Below are positions 9,499 to 18,636 of a stretch of 64,000 nt of DNA, piece by piece. A program made the position numbers and the translations under genes. The notes beneath the pieces are model-generated. The model did no database searches. It worked only from the letters and a program-made list of their open reading frames with translations, and was not told where the DNA came from. Positions within the stretch are counted from its first letter, which is position 1, and each line of letters starts with the position of its first letter. The stretch comes from Nocardiopsis eucommiae (lineage in GTDB: Bacteria > Actinomycetota > Actinomycetes > Streptosporangiales > Streptosporangiaceae). Location of the stretch: NCBI GenBank assembly GCA_018388625.1, contig CP074402.1:372001-436000 (forward strand), read 5' to 3'.

Positions 9499-10450
9499 CG
9501 TCCCTCGGAGGCCGGATGTCGCGGGACAACAGCGACAGCAGGTACTCGAAGAAGCCGTCCGCGTCGATCTCCTCCACGACCCGCGCGTTCGGCTCCAGGC
9601 CGTGGACGCCCCAGGACATGGCGGAGTAGCCGCGGGTGAGCTCCCCGGCGGTCTCCACGTCCACGTGGTACGGCGAGACCGAGCGCACGAGCTCCGGATG
9701 GAGGAGCACCGCCGCGGTCAGCGAGTCCGGGTGGGTGGTGCCGTCGATGCCCACCCGGCGGTCGAAGTCCAGGGTGGCGGCGCAGATCCGCGTGAAGAAC
9801 CGGGACAGCGGGGTGTCCAGGGCCGCGATCCGGTCCAGCCGGTCCTGCCCGAACACCGCCTGCCGCAGCGTGAGCGGGTCCCACGGGACCACGGTGACGT
9901 CGAACCCCGCGGCGAACACCGCCTTGGCGGCCTCGGGGTCCACGTAGAAGTTGAACTCGGCGGCGGCCGTGATGTTGCCCCGCCCGTTGTTGGACCCGCC
10001 CATGACGTACAGCGACCTCACGTTCCGCGCGAAGTCCGGGTCGCGGACCACGGCGGCGGCGATGTTGGTGAGCGGACCGATCGCCACGATCGACAGTTCA
10101 CCGGGGTTCTCGGCGGCCATCCGCACCAGGGCGTCCACGGCGTGCTCGGCACGGGGCTCCAGGCCGTCCTGGTCCATGGAGAGCCCGCCGGAGCCGTCCC
10201 CGTGGACGTTCTCGGCGCTCACCCACTCGCGCACCAGGGGACGCCGACAGCCCAGGTACACGGGCACGTCGGAGCGCCCTCCCGCGACGTTCAGCGTCAG
10301 GTGGGCGTTGCGGACCTGCTGGTCGAAGCCCACGTTCCCGGCGACCATCGTCACCGCCCGCAGGTCGGCCACGGGGTCCAGCAACCCCACCAGCAGGGCC
10401 ACGCAGTCGTCCTGCGCCGTGTCGGTGTCGATCACCAGGGGAACGGCCAT
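9485..10450 (-). CDS. Inosine/uridine-preferring nucleoside hydrolase
   Basis: 321 residues. It cleaves the N-glycosidic bond of ribonucleosides to base plus ribose. The N-terminus [20 protein letters not shown] carries the DxDxxxDD calcium/ribose motif; AIGPLTNIAAAV and YVMGGSNNGRGNITAAAEFN are further family motifs, and DPLTLRQAVF lies in the base-recognition half. The ATG overlaps the pstB stop (TGATG), so it is translationally coupled to the phosphate transporter. This pairing suggests salvage of ribose or phosphate-related nucleosides when phosphate is short, which is inference. Its 3' end overlaps the thioesterase gene. Confidence 0.93.
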   Translation of the reverse strand: MAVPLVIDTDTAQDDCVALLVGLLDPVADLRAVTMVAGNVGFDQQVRNAHLTLNVAGGRSDVPVYLGCRRPLVREWVSAENVHGDGSGGLSMDQDGLEPRAEHAVDALVRMAAENPGELSIVAIGPLTNIAAAVVRDPDFARNVRSLYVMGGSNNGRGNITAAAEFNFYVDPEAAKAVFAAGFDVTVVPWDPLTLRQAVFGQDRLDRIAALDTPLSRFFTRICAATLDFDRRVGIDGTTHPDSLTAAVLLHPELVRSVSPYHVDVETAGELTRGYSAMSWGVHGLEPNARVVEEIDADGFFEYLLSLLSRDIRPPRDVIGL

Positions 10451-11229
10451 CACCCGAACCGGCCGGTGATGTAGTTCTCGGTCTCCTTCTTCTCCGGGCG
10501 GGTGAAGATCTGGTTGGTCTCGCCCATCTCGATCAGCTTGCCGGGCTTGCCCGGGGCCGACAGGTTGAAGAAGGCGGTCCGGTCGGAGACGCGGGCGGCC
10601 TGCTGCATGTTGTGGGTGACGATCACGATCGTGTAGTCCTCCTTCAGCTTGTGAATGAGGTCCTCGATCGCCAGCGTCGAGATGGGGTCCAGGGCGGAGC
10701 AGGGCTCGTCCATGAGCAGCACGGACGGCTTCACGGCCGTGGCGCGGGCGATGCACAGGCGCTGCTGCTGGCCGCCGGACAGGCCCGAACCGGGCTTGTG
10801 CAGGCGGTCCTTGACCTCCTCCCAGAGGTTGGCGCCGCGCAGCGACTCCTCGACCAGCCCGTCCGCCTCGGACTTGCTCATCCGCTTGTTGTTGAGCCGG
10901 GCCCCCGCGATCACGTTGTCGTAGATCGACATCGTGGGGAACGGGTTGGCCTTCTGGAAGACCATGCCGATCTCGCTCCGCACCATCACCGGGTCGACCT
11001 CGCGCCCGTAGATGTCGAGGTCGTCCAGGAGGACCTTGCCCTCGGCGCGGGCGCCGGGGGTGACCTCGTGCATCCGGTTCAGGGTGCGCAGGAAGGTCGA
11101 CTTGCCGCATCCGGAGGAGCCGATGAACGCCGTCACGGAGCGGGGCTCGATGGTCATGGACACGTCCTCGACCGCGAGGAAGTCGCCGTAGTAGACGTGC
11201 AGTCCGGAGACGTCGATTCGTTTCGCCAC
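10450..11229 (-). CDS. pstB: Phosphate ABC transporter ATP-binding protein
   Basis: 259 residues, the usual PstB length. Walker [10 protein letters not shown] at 37-45, Q-loop in [14 protein letters not shown], signature [14 protein letters not shown], Walker [14 protein letters not shown] and the switch histidine in [13 protein letters not shown]. It energises the PstC-PstA channel at the membrane. It lies 15 bp downstream of pstA, and its stop overlaps the start of the nucleoside hydrolase. Confidence 0.98.
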   Translation of the reverse strand: MAKRIDVSGLHVYYGDFLAVEDVSMTIEPRSVTAFIGSSGCGKSTFLRTLNRMHEVTPGARAEGKVLLDDLDIYGREVDPVMVRSEIGMVFQKANPFPTMSIYDNVIAGARLNNKRMSKSEADGLVEESLRGANLWEEVKDRLHKPGSGLSGGQQQRLCIARATAVKPSVLLMDEPCSALDPISTLAIEDLIHKLKEDYTIVIVTHNMQQAARVSDRTAFFNLSAPGKPGKLIEMGETNQIFTRPEKKETENYITGRFG

Positions 11230-11244
11230 AGGGTGTTCCTCGTC

Positions 11245-12324
11245 TTAGCGGGTCTTGGGTGCGAAGAGGCGGCCGATCACGCGGGCCAGGACGAACAGCA
11301 GCATGACCGTCAGGACCAGCGTCAGCGCGGCGGCCCAGGCCCTCTCGTAGTTGACGGCCCCACCCATGCGGAACTGCGAGTAGATGAACACCGGCAGGCT
11401 CATCATCTGCCCGTCGAACAGGTTCCAGTTGATGGACACCGCCGACGATCCGGCGGTGAGGACCAGCGGCGCCGTCTCTCCGATAACGCGCGCGATGGCG
11501 AGCATGATTCCGGTGGTCAGACCGGCGGCGGAGGTGGGCAGCACCACCTTGGTGATCGTGCGCCACTTGGGCACGCCCAGGGCGTAGGAGGCCTCGCGCA
11601 GGTCGCGGGGGACCAGGCGGAGCATCTCCTCGCTGGACCGGACCACGACCGGGATCATCAGCACGGCGAGGGAGATCGCGCCCGCCGCGCCGTTGGTGTT
11701 GCCGGGGCCGAAGAGCATCATCCACAGCGCCACCACGAAGAGGCCGGCGACGATGGAGGGGATGCCGGTCATGACGTCCACGAAGAACGTGATGACCTTC
11801 TTCAGGCGGCCCTGGGCGTACTCGACCAGGTAGACGGCGGTGAGAACGCCGATCGGCACCGAGATGAGCGTCGCCATGCCGGTGATCGCCAGGGTGCCGA
11901 CGATCGCGTGGTAGACGCCGCCCGCGTCCATGCTCGGCAGCACACCGTTCATCGACACGGTCAGGAAGTAGCCGTCGAAGCGGGCGAGCCCGTAGCCGAC
12001 CACCGTGTACAGCAGCGACACCAGGGGCGCCATCGCGAGCAGGAACGCCGAGTAGACCAACGAGGTGACCAGGCGGTCCTTGGCCTTGCGGCCGCCCTCG
12101 ATCCGCGCCGAGGCGGTCACCACGATGACGACGTAGGAGACGGCGGTGAGCAGGGCCCACAGGACGATGCCGAAGGACGAGAAGGCGGCCAGCACCCCCG
12201 CGACCACCATGCCGCAGGCGACCAGCAGGACCAGCGGGAAACGGTGGGGGAGGGCACCGGAACGGAGGTCGTTCTCGGGCGATCCCGCGTCGGGGGCAGG
12301 AGGCTGCGTCGTCGTCATGCTCAT
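11245..12324 (-). CDS. pstA: Phosphate ABC transporter permease
   Basis: 359 residues with six predicted membrane segments plus an extra hydrophobic stretch near the N-terminus (HRFPLVLLVACGMVVAGVLA). The EAA-type cytoplasmic loop is REASYALGVPKWRTITKVVL, where PstB docks. Its ATG overlaps the pstC stop by four bases, so the two are coupled. It is longer than many PstA proteins (about 290-300) because of this N-terminal extension. Confidence 0.96.
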   Translation of the reverse strand: MSMTTTQPPAPDAGSPENDLRSGALPHRFPLVLLVACGMVVAGVLAAFSSFGIVLWALLTAVSYVVIVVTASARIEGGRKAKDRLVTSLVYSAFLLAMAPLVSLLYTVVGYGLARFDGYFLTVSMNGVLPSMDAGGVYHAIVGTLAITGMATLISVPIGVLTAVYLVEYAQGRLKKVITFFVDVMTGIPSIVAGLFVVALWMMLFGPGNTNGAAGAISLAVLMIPVVVRSSEEMLRLVPRDLREASYALGVPKWRTITKVVLPTSAAGLTTGIMLAIARVIGETAPLVLTAGSSAVSINWNLFDGQMMSLPVFIYSQFRMGGAVNYERAWAAALTLVLTVMLLFVLARVIGRLFAPKTR

Positions 12325-13286
12325 GCGGACTCCTTGTTGCCCCGGGCCACGACGTAGCGGGCGCCCATGTTGACGGCCAGGGTGATCGCGAACAGCACCA
12401 GGCCCGCAGCGATCAGAGCGGACACGCCGTAGCCGGTGGCCTCCGGGTACTGGAGGGCGATGTGCGCGGCGATGGTCTGGTTGCCGCTCTGGAGCAGGTT
12501 GAAGGAGATCGCCAGGGACGGGGAGAGGATCATGGCGACCGCCATGGTCTCGCCCAGCGCGCGCCCCATGCCGAGCATGGCGCCGCCGACGATCCCGGAC
12601 TTGCCGAAGGGCAGGACCGCGAGACGGATCATCTCCCAGCGGGTGGCCCCCATGGCCAGTGCGGCCTCACGGTGGCCCTGCGGGACCTGGTGGAACACGT
12701 CGCGGGACATGGCCGTGATGATCGGCAGGATCATGACCGCCAGGACGACGCCCGCGGTGAGCAGTGTGCGGGCGGAGGTGGAGGCGGGGCCCGCGAAGAG
12801 GGGGATCCAGCCGAGGTACGTCGTCATCCCCTCGTAGATCGGGACCAGCTGCGGGGCCAGGACCATCATGCCCCACAGGCCGTAGACCACGCTGGGGATG
12901 GCGGCGAGCAGGTCGACCAGGTAGCCGAGCGTGGTCGCGAGCCGCCGGGGCGCGTAGTAGACGATGAACAGCGCGATACCGATCGCCACCGGCGTGGCCA
13001 GCAGGAGCGCGATCGCGGCGGCCATGACGGTGCCGAAGGCCAGTGCGGCCACACCGAACGACGGGTTCTCCCGGACGTTGGCGTTCCATGACTGGTCGGT
13101 CAGGAAGTTCGAGGTGTTGGCCAGCAGCGACGGCCAGGCCTGGACCAGGAGGAAGGCGGCCACACCCGCGAGGATCAGCAGGATCAGGATCCCCGATCCT
13201 CGGGCGAGCCCGGCGAAAACGACATCGCCGATCCGGCGCTTGCCCGTGGGCGGCGGTGCCGCCTTGGGCGCGTCCGTGGTCGTCAT
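12321..13286 (-). CDS. pstC: Phosphate ABC transporter permease
   Basis: 321 residues, six membrane segments after a short cytoplasmic tail (MTTTDAPKAAPPPTGKRRIG). The EAA loop is REAALAMGATRWEMIRLAV. GGAGAATCC precedes the ATG. It is the first gene of pstC-pstA-pstB-nucleoside hydrolase; the upstream region carries a PHO-box-like repeat. The phosphate-binding protein gene pstS, normally upstream of pstC, is not there or anywhere in this window. Confidence 0.96.
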   Translation of the reverse strand: MTTTDAPKAAPPPTGKRRIGDVVFAGLARGSGILILLILAGVAAFLLVQAWPSLLANTSNFLTDQSWNANVRENPSFGVAALAFGTVMAAAIALLLATPVAIGIALFIVYYAPRRLATTLGYLVDLLAAIPSVVYGLWGMMVLAPQLVPIYEGMTTYLGWIPLFAGPASTSARTLLTAGVVLAVMILPIITAMSRDVFHQVPQGHREAALAMGATRWEMIRLAVLPFGKSGIVGGAMLGMGRALGETMAVAMILSPSLAISFNLLQSGNQTIAAHIALQYPEATGYGVSALIAAGLVLFAITLAVNMGARYVVARGNKESA

Positions 13287-13453
13287 GGATTCTCCGGTTC
13301 GGAAAGGTTTGCGGGGCTGGTCATCGGTCCGCGTCCCAGCGGGACGGCGGTGAACCGCGCGAGACCCGACCGTGGTGCCACGGTCAACGCGCGGAAAACA
13401 GCCGAACCGCGCCGAATGCGAAGGTAGGCGCAGGAAGTGACCAGTTGTCCCAG

Positions 13454-13475
13454 AGAAGATGAACGGAAGGTGAAC
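13454..13475 (-). promoter_or_regulatory. PHO-box-like direct repeat upstream of pstC
   Basis: Reading on the minus strand, two adjacent 11-base units GTTCACCTTCC and GTTCATCTTCT match the direct-repeat operator bound by PhoP in streptomycetes. A possible -10 (TACCTT) lies 27 bases downstream, leaving a 5' leader of roughly 120 bases before pstC. The adjacent sequence at 13505-13516 (ATTCACCGGGC on the minus strand) is a possible third, weaker unit. This predicts induction of the pst operon under phosphate starvation. Confidence 0.7.
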
Positions 13476-13568
13476 GCGGCGTCGCACTCCTGTGGCGCAC
13501 AAGGGTTCGCCCGGTGAATGTGACGAGACGCACGTCGAGCGGGCCCCGGGGGCGGCCCGCGACGGCAC

Positions 13569-14543
13569 TCAGCTCCGTGGGTCCGAGGGGGCGTACATCA
13601 CGTCCGTGTCCCACATGGAGAAACCGAGGGACTCGTACAGGCGCACCGCGGCCTCGTTGTCGCCGTCCACGTACAGGTGCACCCAGGGCAGTCCGGCGTC
13701 GCGCAGGTGCACGAGACCGGCCAGGGTCAGCGCGCGGCCCAGCCCGGTGCCCTGCCAGGCGGGGTCGACCCCCACCACGTAGACCTCACCGACGGCCTCG
13801 TCGTCGCTGAGCCCGGCGCCGTCCGCGTGCGTCTTGGTCCAGTGGTAGGCGGCGATCGCGCCGCTGTTGGTGGACGCGACCAGGAATCCCCGGGGTCGAA
13901 CCAGTCCTCGACCTCGCGCTGGAGCAGGTCGTCCAGGGTGAGGGAGCCCTGCTCGGGGTGGTCCGCGAAGGCGAGCGCGTTGGCCCGCAGCCAGGCCTCC
14001 TCGTCCTGGCCGACCACGAACGGTCGGATGCGCACCTTGTCCGCGACCTCGGGCCGAAGGACCGGCTCGGGCAGTTCGGGCGCGGTCCACGGGCCGTCCG
14101 GAACCTCGGGTCCCAGGTCGCGCAGGGGCATGCGCATCTTGTGGAGTTCGCGGACCGGCGTCCAGCCCTCGGACTCCGCGACCGAGACCGCGCCGGGCGT
14201 GCGCCCGTGCGCCCACACCCGCACCCCGTGGGGGCCCGCGTCCTCCCGGACCGAGCGCAACAGCGCGGAACCGTGTCCGCTCCCTCGGTGCTCGGGGTGC
14301 ACGACGACCTCGCCGGAGTCCGGCTCGTCCTGGCCCCTCTCCACGAACGCGAATCCCACGACGCGTTCGTCACGGGTGACCACGTGGAAGCGGCTGCTGC
14401 CGGAGGGGCTCCGTGTCTGATCCGGAGCAGGGTGTGCTCGGACAGGGGGCGGCCCCGTCCCGTGCACGCGCGGCCTCGGCCAGGGCCAGTACGGGCCCGG
14501 CCAGCTCCGGTGCGAGGTTGTCAGTGACTAGCGGGGTACTCAT
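13569..14543 (-). CDS. mshD: Mycothiol synthase (three frameshifts)
   Basis: Acetylates Cys-GlcN-Ins with acetyl-CoA, last step of mycothiol synthesis. The repaired protein is about 325 residues with two GNAT domains: an N-terminal one with [19 protein letters not shown] and a C-terminal one with [17 protein letters not shown] and [20 protein letters not shown]. The start is [20 protein letters not shown]. Breaks are near 14450 (C5 should be C6), 14412 (GG should be GGG) and 13889 (GGGG should be G5). MshA is elsewhere in the window (51.4-52.7 kb). In streptomycetes mshD also lies near pst and glnR. Confidence 0.9.
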
Positions 14544-14662
14544 GAGCCAGAATCCTAGATCGTGTCGGCCGAATTCCCCACGTCGACGCCCGAACTGGTG
14601 CCCGAACGACCGAGCCGACCCGTGGGCCCGGGGCCGGAACCCCGGAGCCCCACGGAGGTGTG

Positions 14663-15681
14663 TCAGCCCTTGCGTCGTTTGCCCTGGTATCCGGCGCCGA
14701 GGCGGACCCGGCGGGTGGGTGCCAGCGGGGTGGCCAGCAGCAGGGCGAGCAGGAACGCGGCGAGCAGGACGGCCGGTGCGATCGAGGGGCCCATGTCCGA
14801 GTGGTCGGCGGCGATTTCGGTCTCGGTGTCCTCGTCGGAGGAGGGTGTGACCAGCGGCAGCTCGGCCAGGTCCTCGGCCTCCCCGGGGCGAGGTCGGGCA
14901 GGTCCGCCTCGCTGCGGGGGAGCGTGGGGATGGTCGCGTCGCTGGTGGGGGCGGTGCTCACCGTCGAGCGCGGGGGCCGGTCGGGGGTCCTGGCCGGGCC
15001 GCGTTCGTTGCCGGAACCGCCTCCGGCGCTCTCACTGGCGGACGGGGAGGGCGTGGGCGTGCCGGACGGGGACGGGGTCGGCGTGGGGCTGGCGGAGTTC
15101 GTGGGGGAGGGCGTCGGCGACGGGCTCGGGGTCCGGGAGGGTTCCTCGGACGGCTCCTCGCTGGGTTCCTCCGTGGGGCTCTCCGTGGGCTCCTCCGAGG
15201 GCTCCTCCGTGGGCGAGGGCTCGGGGTCGGTGACGGTCACCGTCCACGGGTTCGACTCGACCTCCTTCACCTGGCTCTCGTCCACGCCCTGGCAGCCCGC
15301 CTCGGGGGCGGGCGCGTAGCGCAGGGTCGCGGTCACGGTGGTGTCCTGCCGGGGCGCGCCCGAGACGGTGCTCTGGGTGGTCACCTCGGGCGCGATCACC
15401 GACGCGGTGGGGGCGCCCGCCGGGAACTCGGAGGCGTCGGTCCACAGGTCGAGCAGGCAGATCGGGACGGTCCCGGTGTTGGCGACCGAGAGCGTGTTGG
15501 GCGGGGCCTCCTGGCCCAGCACGACGGAGTCGTCCTCACGGTCGAAGGTGATGACGGCGGACGCGGCGGGGTCGGCGTGCGCCGGCGACATCACGGCGAT
15601 CAACGTGGAACCGACGAAGGCCGCGCCGAGGACGCTGCTGAGACGGGGTCTGTGGGGGGCGTGGGTAGCGGGGGTCGGCAT
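14663..15681 (-). CDS. Secreted, C-terminally membrane-anchored protein with repetitive stalk (one frameshift)
   Basis: About 339 residues after repair. A signal peptide (LSSVLGAAFVGSTLIAVMSP, cleavage after AHA) leads into a roughly 120-residue folded domain with two cysteines (PICLLDLW and EAGCQGVD), then a stalk rich in Pro, Ser, Thr and Glu with PTEEPSEEPTESPTEEPSEE-type repeats, and finally a membrane segment (PAVLLAAFLLALLLATPLA) with a basic tail KRRKG. No LPxTG sorting motif is seen. The break lies near 14885 (GGGG should be G5). Function unknown; the architecture is of a surface-displayed binding protein. Confidence 0.7.
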
Positions 15682-15856
15682 CGGTGCGATCTCACTCCTC
15701 CGGGGGCGCGCCGTCAGCGGCTCGGGCCGCACCCGGCGACGGGTCTCCGCCACGCCTGCCAAGCCCCGTCCGTCGGGTGCCCCACCGATCTTAGGGTGTG
15801 GGGGCGCCGAGCACGAGGGTGCGCGCCGTTCCAATCGGGCGGACCCGGACACGGCA

Positions 15857-15882
15857 CCGGGGCGCCCGCGCGGGCGCCCCGG
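15857..15882 (-). terminator. Terminator after glnR
   Basis: A perfect 26-base palindrome with 13-base arms, 28 bases past the glnR stop at 15911 on the minus strand. Confidence 0.65.
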
Positions 15883-15910
15883 AACGGTCGGGTCGTGCGG
15901 GGCCGGGGCC

Positions 15911-16690
15911 CTACGAGGCCCCGGAGGAACGGGTCGCGGGTACGGCCTCCGCCGTTTCCTCCGCCTCCGAGGAGGGCTTCTGGGCCGTCCCGGACTTCGT
16001 GACCGGGTCCGGCACGAAGCGGTAGCCCACGTTGCGCACGGTGCCGATCAGCGACTCGTACTCCGAGCCCAGCTTGGCGCGCAGGCGGCGCACGTGGACG
16101 TCGATGGTCCTGGTACCGCCGTAGTAGTCGTAGCCCCACACCTCCTGGAGCAGCTGCGCCCGGGTGAAGACCCGGCCGGGGTGCTGCGCCAGGAACTTGA
16201 GCAGTTCGAACTCCTTGAAGGTGAGGTCGAGGATGCGGCCGCGCAGACGGGCGATGTAGGTGGCCTCGTCGATCACCAGGTCGCCCCGGCGGATCTCGTC
16301 CGGGTCGCCGGATCCCGCCTCGGCCGCCCCGACCGCCAGGCGCAGCCGGGCCTCCACCTCGGCGGGACCAGCCGTGACCAGGATGAAGTCGTCGGCCTGC
16401 CAGTCCGGTGTCAGCGCCGCGACGCCGCCCTCCGTGAGGATCACCATCAGAGGGCAGTCGAGGCCCGTGGTGTCCAGCAGCCGACAGAAGTTGCGGGCCG
16501 CCGCCAGGTCCGTTCGGGCATCGACCAGAATGGCGTCAACCGGGGCGCTCGGGTTCCCGCCGGCCCCGGAGGCCAGCAGGGCCCCGGCCTCGGCGGGTGC
16601 CACCCGCACCGAGTGCAGGAGGAGTCCGAGAGCGGGAAGAACGTGGTCGGACGGATCGTTCGAGTTCGTGAGTAACAGCAGATGGCTCAT
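15911..16690 (-). CDS. glnR: GlnR nitrogen regulator (orphan OmpR-type)
   Basis: 259 residues. Starts [20 protein letters not shown], the GlnR N-terminus; the receiver domain is degenerate, with a lone aspartate at residue 57 (ILVDART) but without the usual acidic pocket, as in GlnR, which dimerises without phosphorylation. The winged helix ([40 protein letters not shown]) is intact. GlnR activates or represses glutamine synthetase, ammonium transport and nitrate genes. No partner kinase is adjacent. It is divergent from the ThiS/MoaD gene across 109 bp. I identify it by similarity to streptomycete GlnR from memory. Confidence 0.88.
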   Translation of the reverse strand: MSHLLLLTNSNDPSDHVLPALGLLLHSVRVAPAEAGALLASGAGGNPSAPVDAILVDARTDLAAARNFCRLLDTTGLDCPLMVILTEGGVAALTPDWQADDFILVTAGPAEVEARLRLAVGAAEAGSGDPDEIRRGDLVIDEATYIARLRGRILDLTFKEFELLKFLAQHPGRVFTRAQLLQEVWGYDYYGGTRTIDVHVRRLRAKLGSEYESLIGTVRNVGYRFVPDPVTKSGTAQKPSSEAEETAEAVPATRSSGAS

Positions 16691-16799
16691 GCGTCTCTTC
16701 TCGTCGGCCCGCTTGTGTCGGGCGATCGAAGGCGCCATTGCCCCCGGTGAAGATTTGTCGAATACGTCGCCTCCGAGCAACACCAAGGATAATCAACTG

Positions 16800-17057
16800 A
16801 TGGCGAAGTGCACTATCCGGTACTGGGCTTCCGCGAAGGAAGCGGCCGGAACGGCTGAGGAGACGGTCGAAGCCGACACCCTCGCGGCCGCCCTCGAAGC
16901 GGCGTGTCTCCTGCACACCGACGACCGTTTCCAGCGTGTGCTCGGGGCTTCGTCGCTCCTGGTGGACGAGCGTCCCGTGGGGCGGCGGGCGCACGGTGAG
17001 GTCGTGGTCACGGACGGGACTGTGATCGAGGTCCTACCGCCCTTCGCGGGCGGGTGA
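16800..17057 (+). CDS. ThiS/MoaD-family sulfur-carrier-like protein
   Basis: 85 residues, beta-grasp size, ending EVLPPFAGG with the C-terminal Gly-Gly used for thiocarboxylate formation. The N-terminus is MAKCTIRYWASAKEAAGTAE. It may feed molybdopterin or another sulfur pathway, but no moaE, thiG or adenylyltransferase gene is in the window, so the partner is unknown. AAGGAT lies upstream of the ATG. Confidence 0.85.
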   Translation: MAKCTIRYWASAKEAAGTAEETVEADTLAAALEAACLLHTDDRFQRVLGASSLLVDERPVGRRAHGEVVVTDGTVIEVLPPFAGG

Positions 17058-17091
17058 GGGGGCCGACGACGTGGCGGAATCGGAGCGAAAC

Positions 17092-17358
17092 ATGACGGAA
17101 ACCCAGCAGTGGACGGGGAAGGCGCGCGTGGTCATGCTCGGCAGGGCCGGGTGCCACCTGTGCGAGGACGCGTGGTCGGTCATCGAGCGTGTGACGGACG
17201 GCCTCGGGGTGAACCGGGCGGAACAGGACCTGGCCGAGGTTTCGGAGGCCGACCGCGAGGAGTACTGGGACAAGATCCCGGTGACGTTCGTGGACGGTCG
17301 GCGGCACGATTTCTGGCGGGTGTCCGAGGAGCGGCTGCGTTCCGCCCTCTCCTCCTGA
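17092..17358 (+). CDS. Glutaredoxin-like protein (DUF836 type)
   Basis: 88 residues with thioredoxin fold: a redox CxxC in GRAGCHLCEDAW and the cis-proline strand IPVTFVDGRRHDFW. The ATG has GGAG upstream; a GTG seven codons earlier (17071) is an alternative. It lies before rex and the hem operon, with the same order known in streptomycetes. It probably reduces protein disulfides; its partner is unknown. Confidence 0.85.
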   Translation: MTETQQWTGKARVVMLGRAGCHLCEDAWSVIERVTDGLGVNRAEQDLAEVSEADREEYWDKIPVTFVDGRRHDFWRVSEERLRSALSS

Positions 17359-17398
17359 GGGCCCTTCGGCGGGATCCCCCGGGGGCCGGAACGGAAGG

Positions 17399-17458
17399 GG
17401 AAATGGCGCCGTCGCGTCGGTGGCGGGGGCACCGCCAATACGCGGCGGCGCCATTTCC
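17399..17458 (+). terminator. Terminator after the glutaredoxin gene
   Basis: Perfect 13-base arms (17399-17411 and 17446-17458) enclose a 34-base loop that itself has a small inner stem. This separates the glutaredoxin from rex. Confidence 0.7.
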
Positions 17459-17660
17459 GTCGCCGCTTCCACGGGGCCTCCCCGCCCGTTCCGTGATCCT
17501 TCGGCGGGTGGTCCGGAGCGTCCCGCGACTTCCTCCCCGGCGCCCCGCGTGCTCGGCTCCCGTGCCCGGAATGCGTGCGATGTGATCTCGTGTTCCTCGC
17601 CGGGTCCCCAGGGGTGCATTTGTGGGAACTCGCCCGTGGGGCGTCACACCGGACCCCACT

Positions 17661-17689
17661 TTGTGCGTGCTTTCACAAGCACGTAATCT
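17661..17689 (+). promoter_or_regulatory. rex promoter with overlapping Rex operator
   Basis: TTGTGCGTGCTTTCACAA (17661-17678) matches the Rex consensus of inverted TTGTGAA half-sites separated by four bases, with two mismatches in the left half-site. Its first six bases also serve as a -35 (TTGTGC), 17 bases before a -10 TAATCT (17684-17689). Binding would block RNA polymerase when NADH is low, so rex and the downstream hem genes are likely autoregulated by redox state. Confidence 0.82.
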
Positions 17690-17803
17690 GGGGATCCCAC
17701 GACCCGTAGGGCGGGGAGACGCGTGTCCGGGCCGACGGCGCCGGAATCGCGCGCCCACCACCCCGCACCCGCCCGAACCGACCGCCCCCAGGAGCGCCAC
17801 CCT

Positions 17804-18496
17804 GTGACAACACGTCCGCCTCGGCCCCGGGAGAGGGGAATCCCGGAGGCCACCGTCGCCCGGCTGCCGGTCTACCTCCGGGCCCTCCAGGCCCTCCAGG
17901 ACCGTGGCACCGCCACCGTCTCCTCCGAGGCGCTGGCCGGTGCCGCCGGAGTGAACTCGGCGAAGCTCCGCAAGGACCTCTCCCATCTGGGCTCCTACGG
18001 GACGAGAGGCGTGGGTTACGAGGTCGAGTACCTCATCTACCAGATCTCGCGTGAGCTTGGTCTCACCCAGGACTGGTCGGTGGCCATCGTCGGTATCGGC
18101 AACCTGGGGCGCGCACTGGCCAACTACGGGGGTTTCGGCACCCGGGGGTTCCGGATAGCGGCCCTGCTCGACGCGGACCCGGAGGTGGTCGGCCGGTCCG
18201 TCGCGTCGCTGGACGTGAGGCATATTGACAGCCTGGAGGAGGTTGTCCGTACGAAGGGCGTGTCGATCGGCGTGATCGCCACCCCGGCCGGTTCCGCGCA
18301 GGGCGTCGCCAGCCGCTTCGTGGAAGCGGGAGTGACCAGCATCCTCAACTTCGCCCCCGTCGTGCTGAATGTGCCGGACGGGGTCGATGTGCGTAAGGTC
18401 GACTTGTCCATCGAACTCCAGATCCTCGCCTTCCACGCGCAGCGCAGGGCCGACGGCGACGGTCAGACGCACAGGTCGGGGCTGGAAGTGACATGA
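17804..18496 (+). CDS. rex: Redox-sensing transcriptional repressor Rex
   Basis: 230 residues from a GTG with AGGAG upstream. N-terminal winged helix (residues about 10-80: GVNSAKLRKDLSHLGSYGTR) and a Rossmann NAD(H)-binding domain starting at VAIVGIGNLGRALANYGGF. High NADH releases it from DNA. It heads the hemACDB cluster, and its own operator is 126 bp upstream. hemA begins 140 bp downstream. Confidence 0.97.
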   Translation: MTTRPPRPRERGIPEATVARLPVYLRALQALQDRGTATVSSEALAGAAGVNSAKLRKDLSHLGSYGTRGVGYEVEYLIYQISRELGLTQDWSVAIVGIGNLGRALANYGGFGTRGFRIAALLDADPEVVGRSVASLDVRHIDSLEEVVRTKGVSIGVIATPAGSAQGVASRFVEAGVTSILNFAPVVLNVPDGVDVRKVDLSIELQILAFHAQRRADGDGQTHRSGLEVT

Positions 18497-18636
18497 GACG
18501 GACCGGGTCCTGGGGCAGGGGTCCCAGGCCCGAGCGGCGGCGATGAGCGAGCGTACGTCGCGTTTCGGGGGTTGGCGGCGGTGGTCCGCGTCCGTGCCCG
18601 AACATGGAGAGACATAGTGCCTGCATAGGAGTGCGG

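Noticed and set aside
9485-12160. One continuous minus-strand reading frame of about 890 codons covering the nucleoside hydrolase and the pstB/pstA region.
   Set aside because: Only the C-terminal 321 codons have a family; the upstream portion is the alternative frame of pstB and pstA, which are fully conserved in their own frame.
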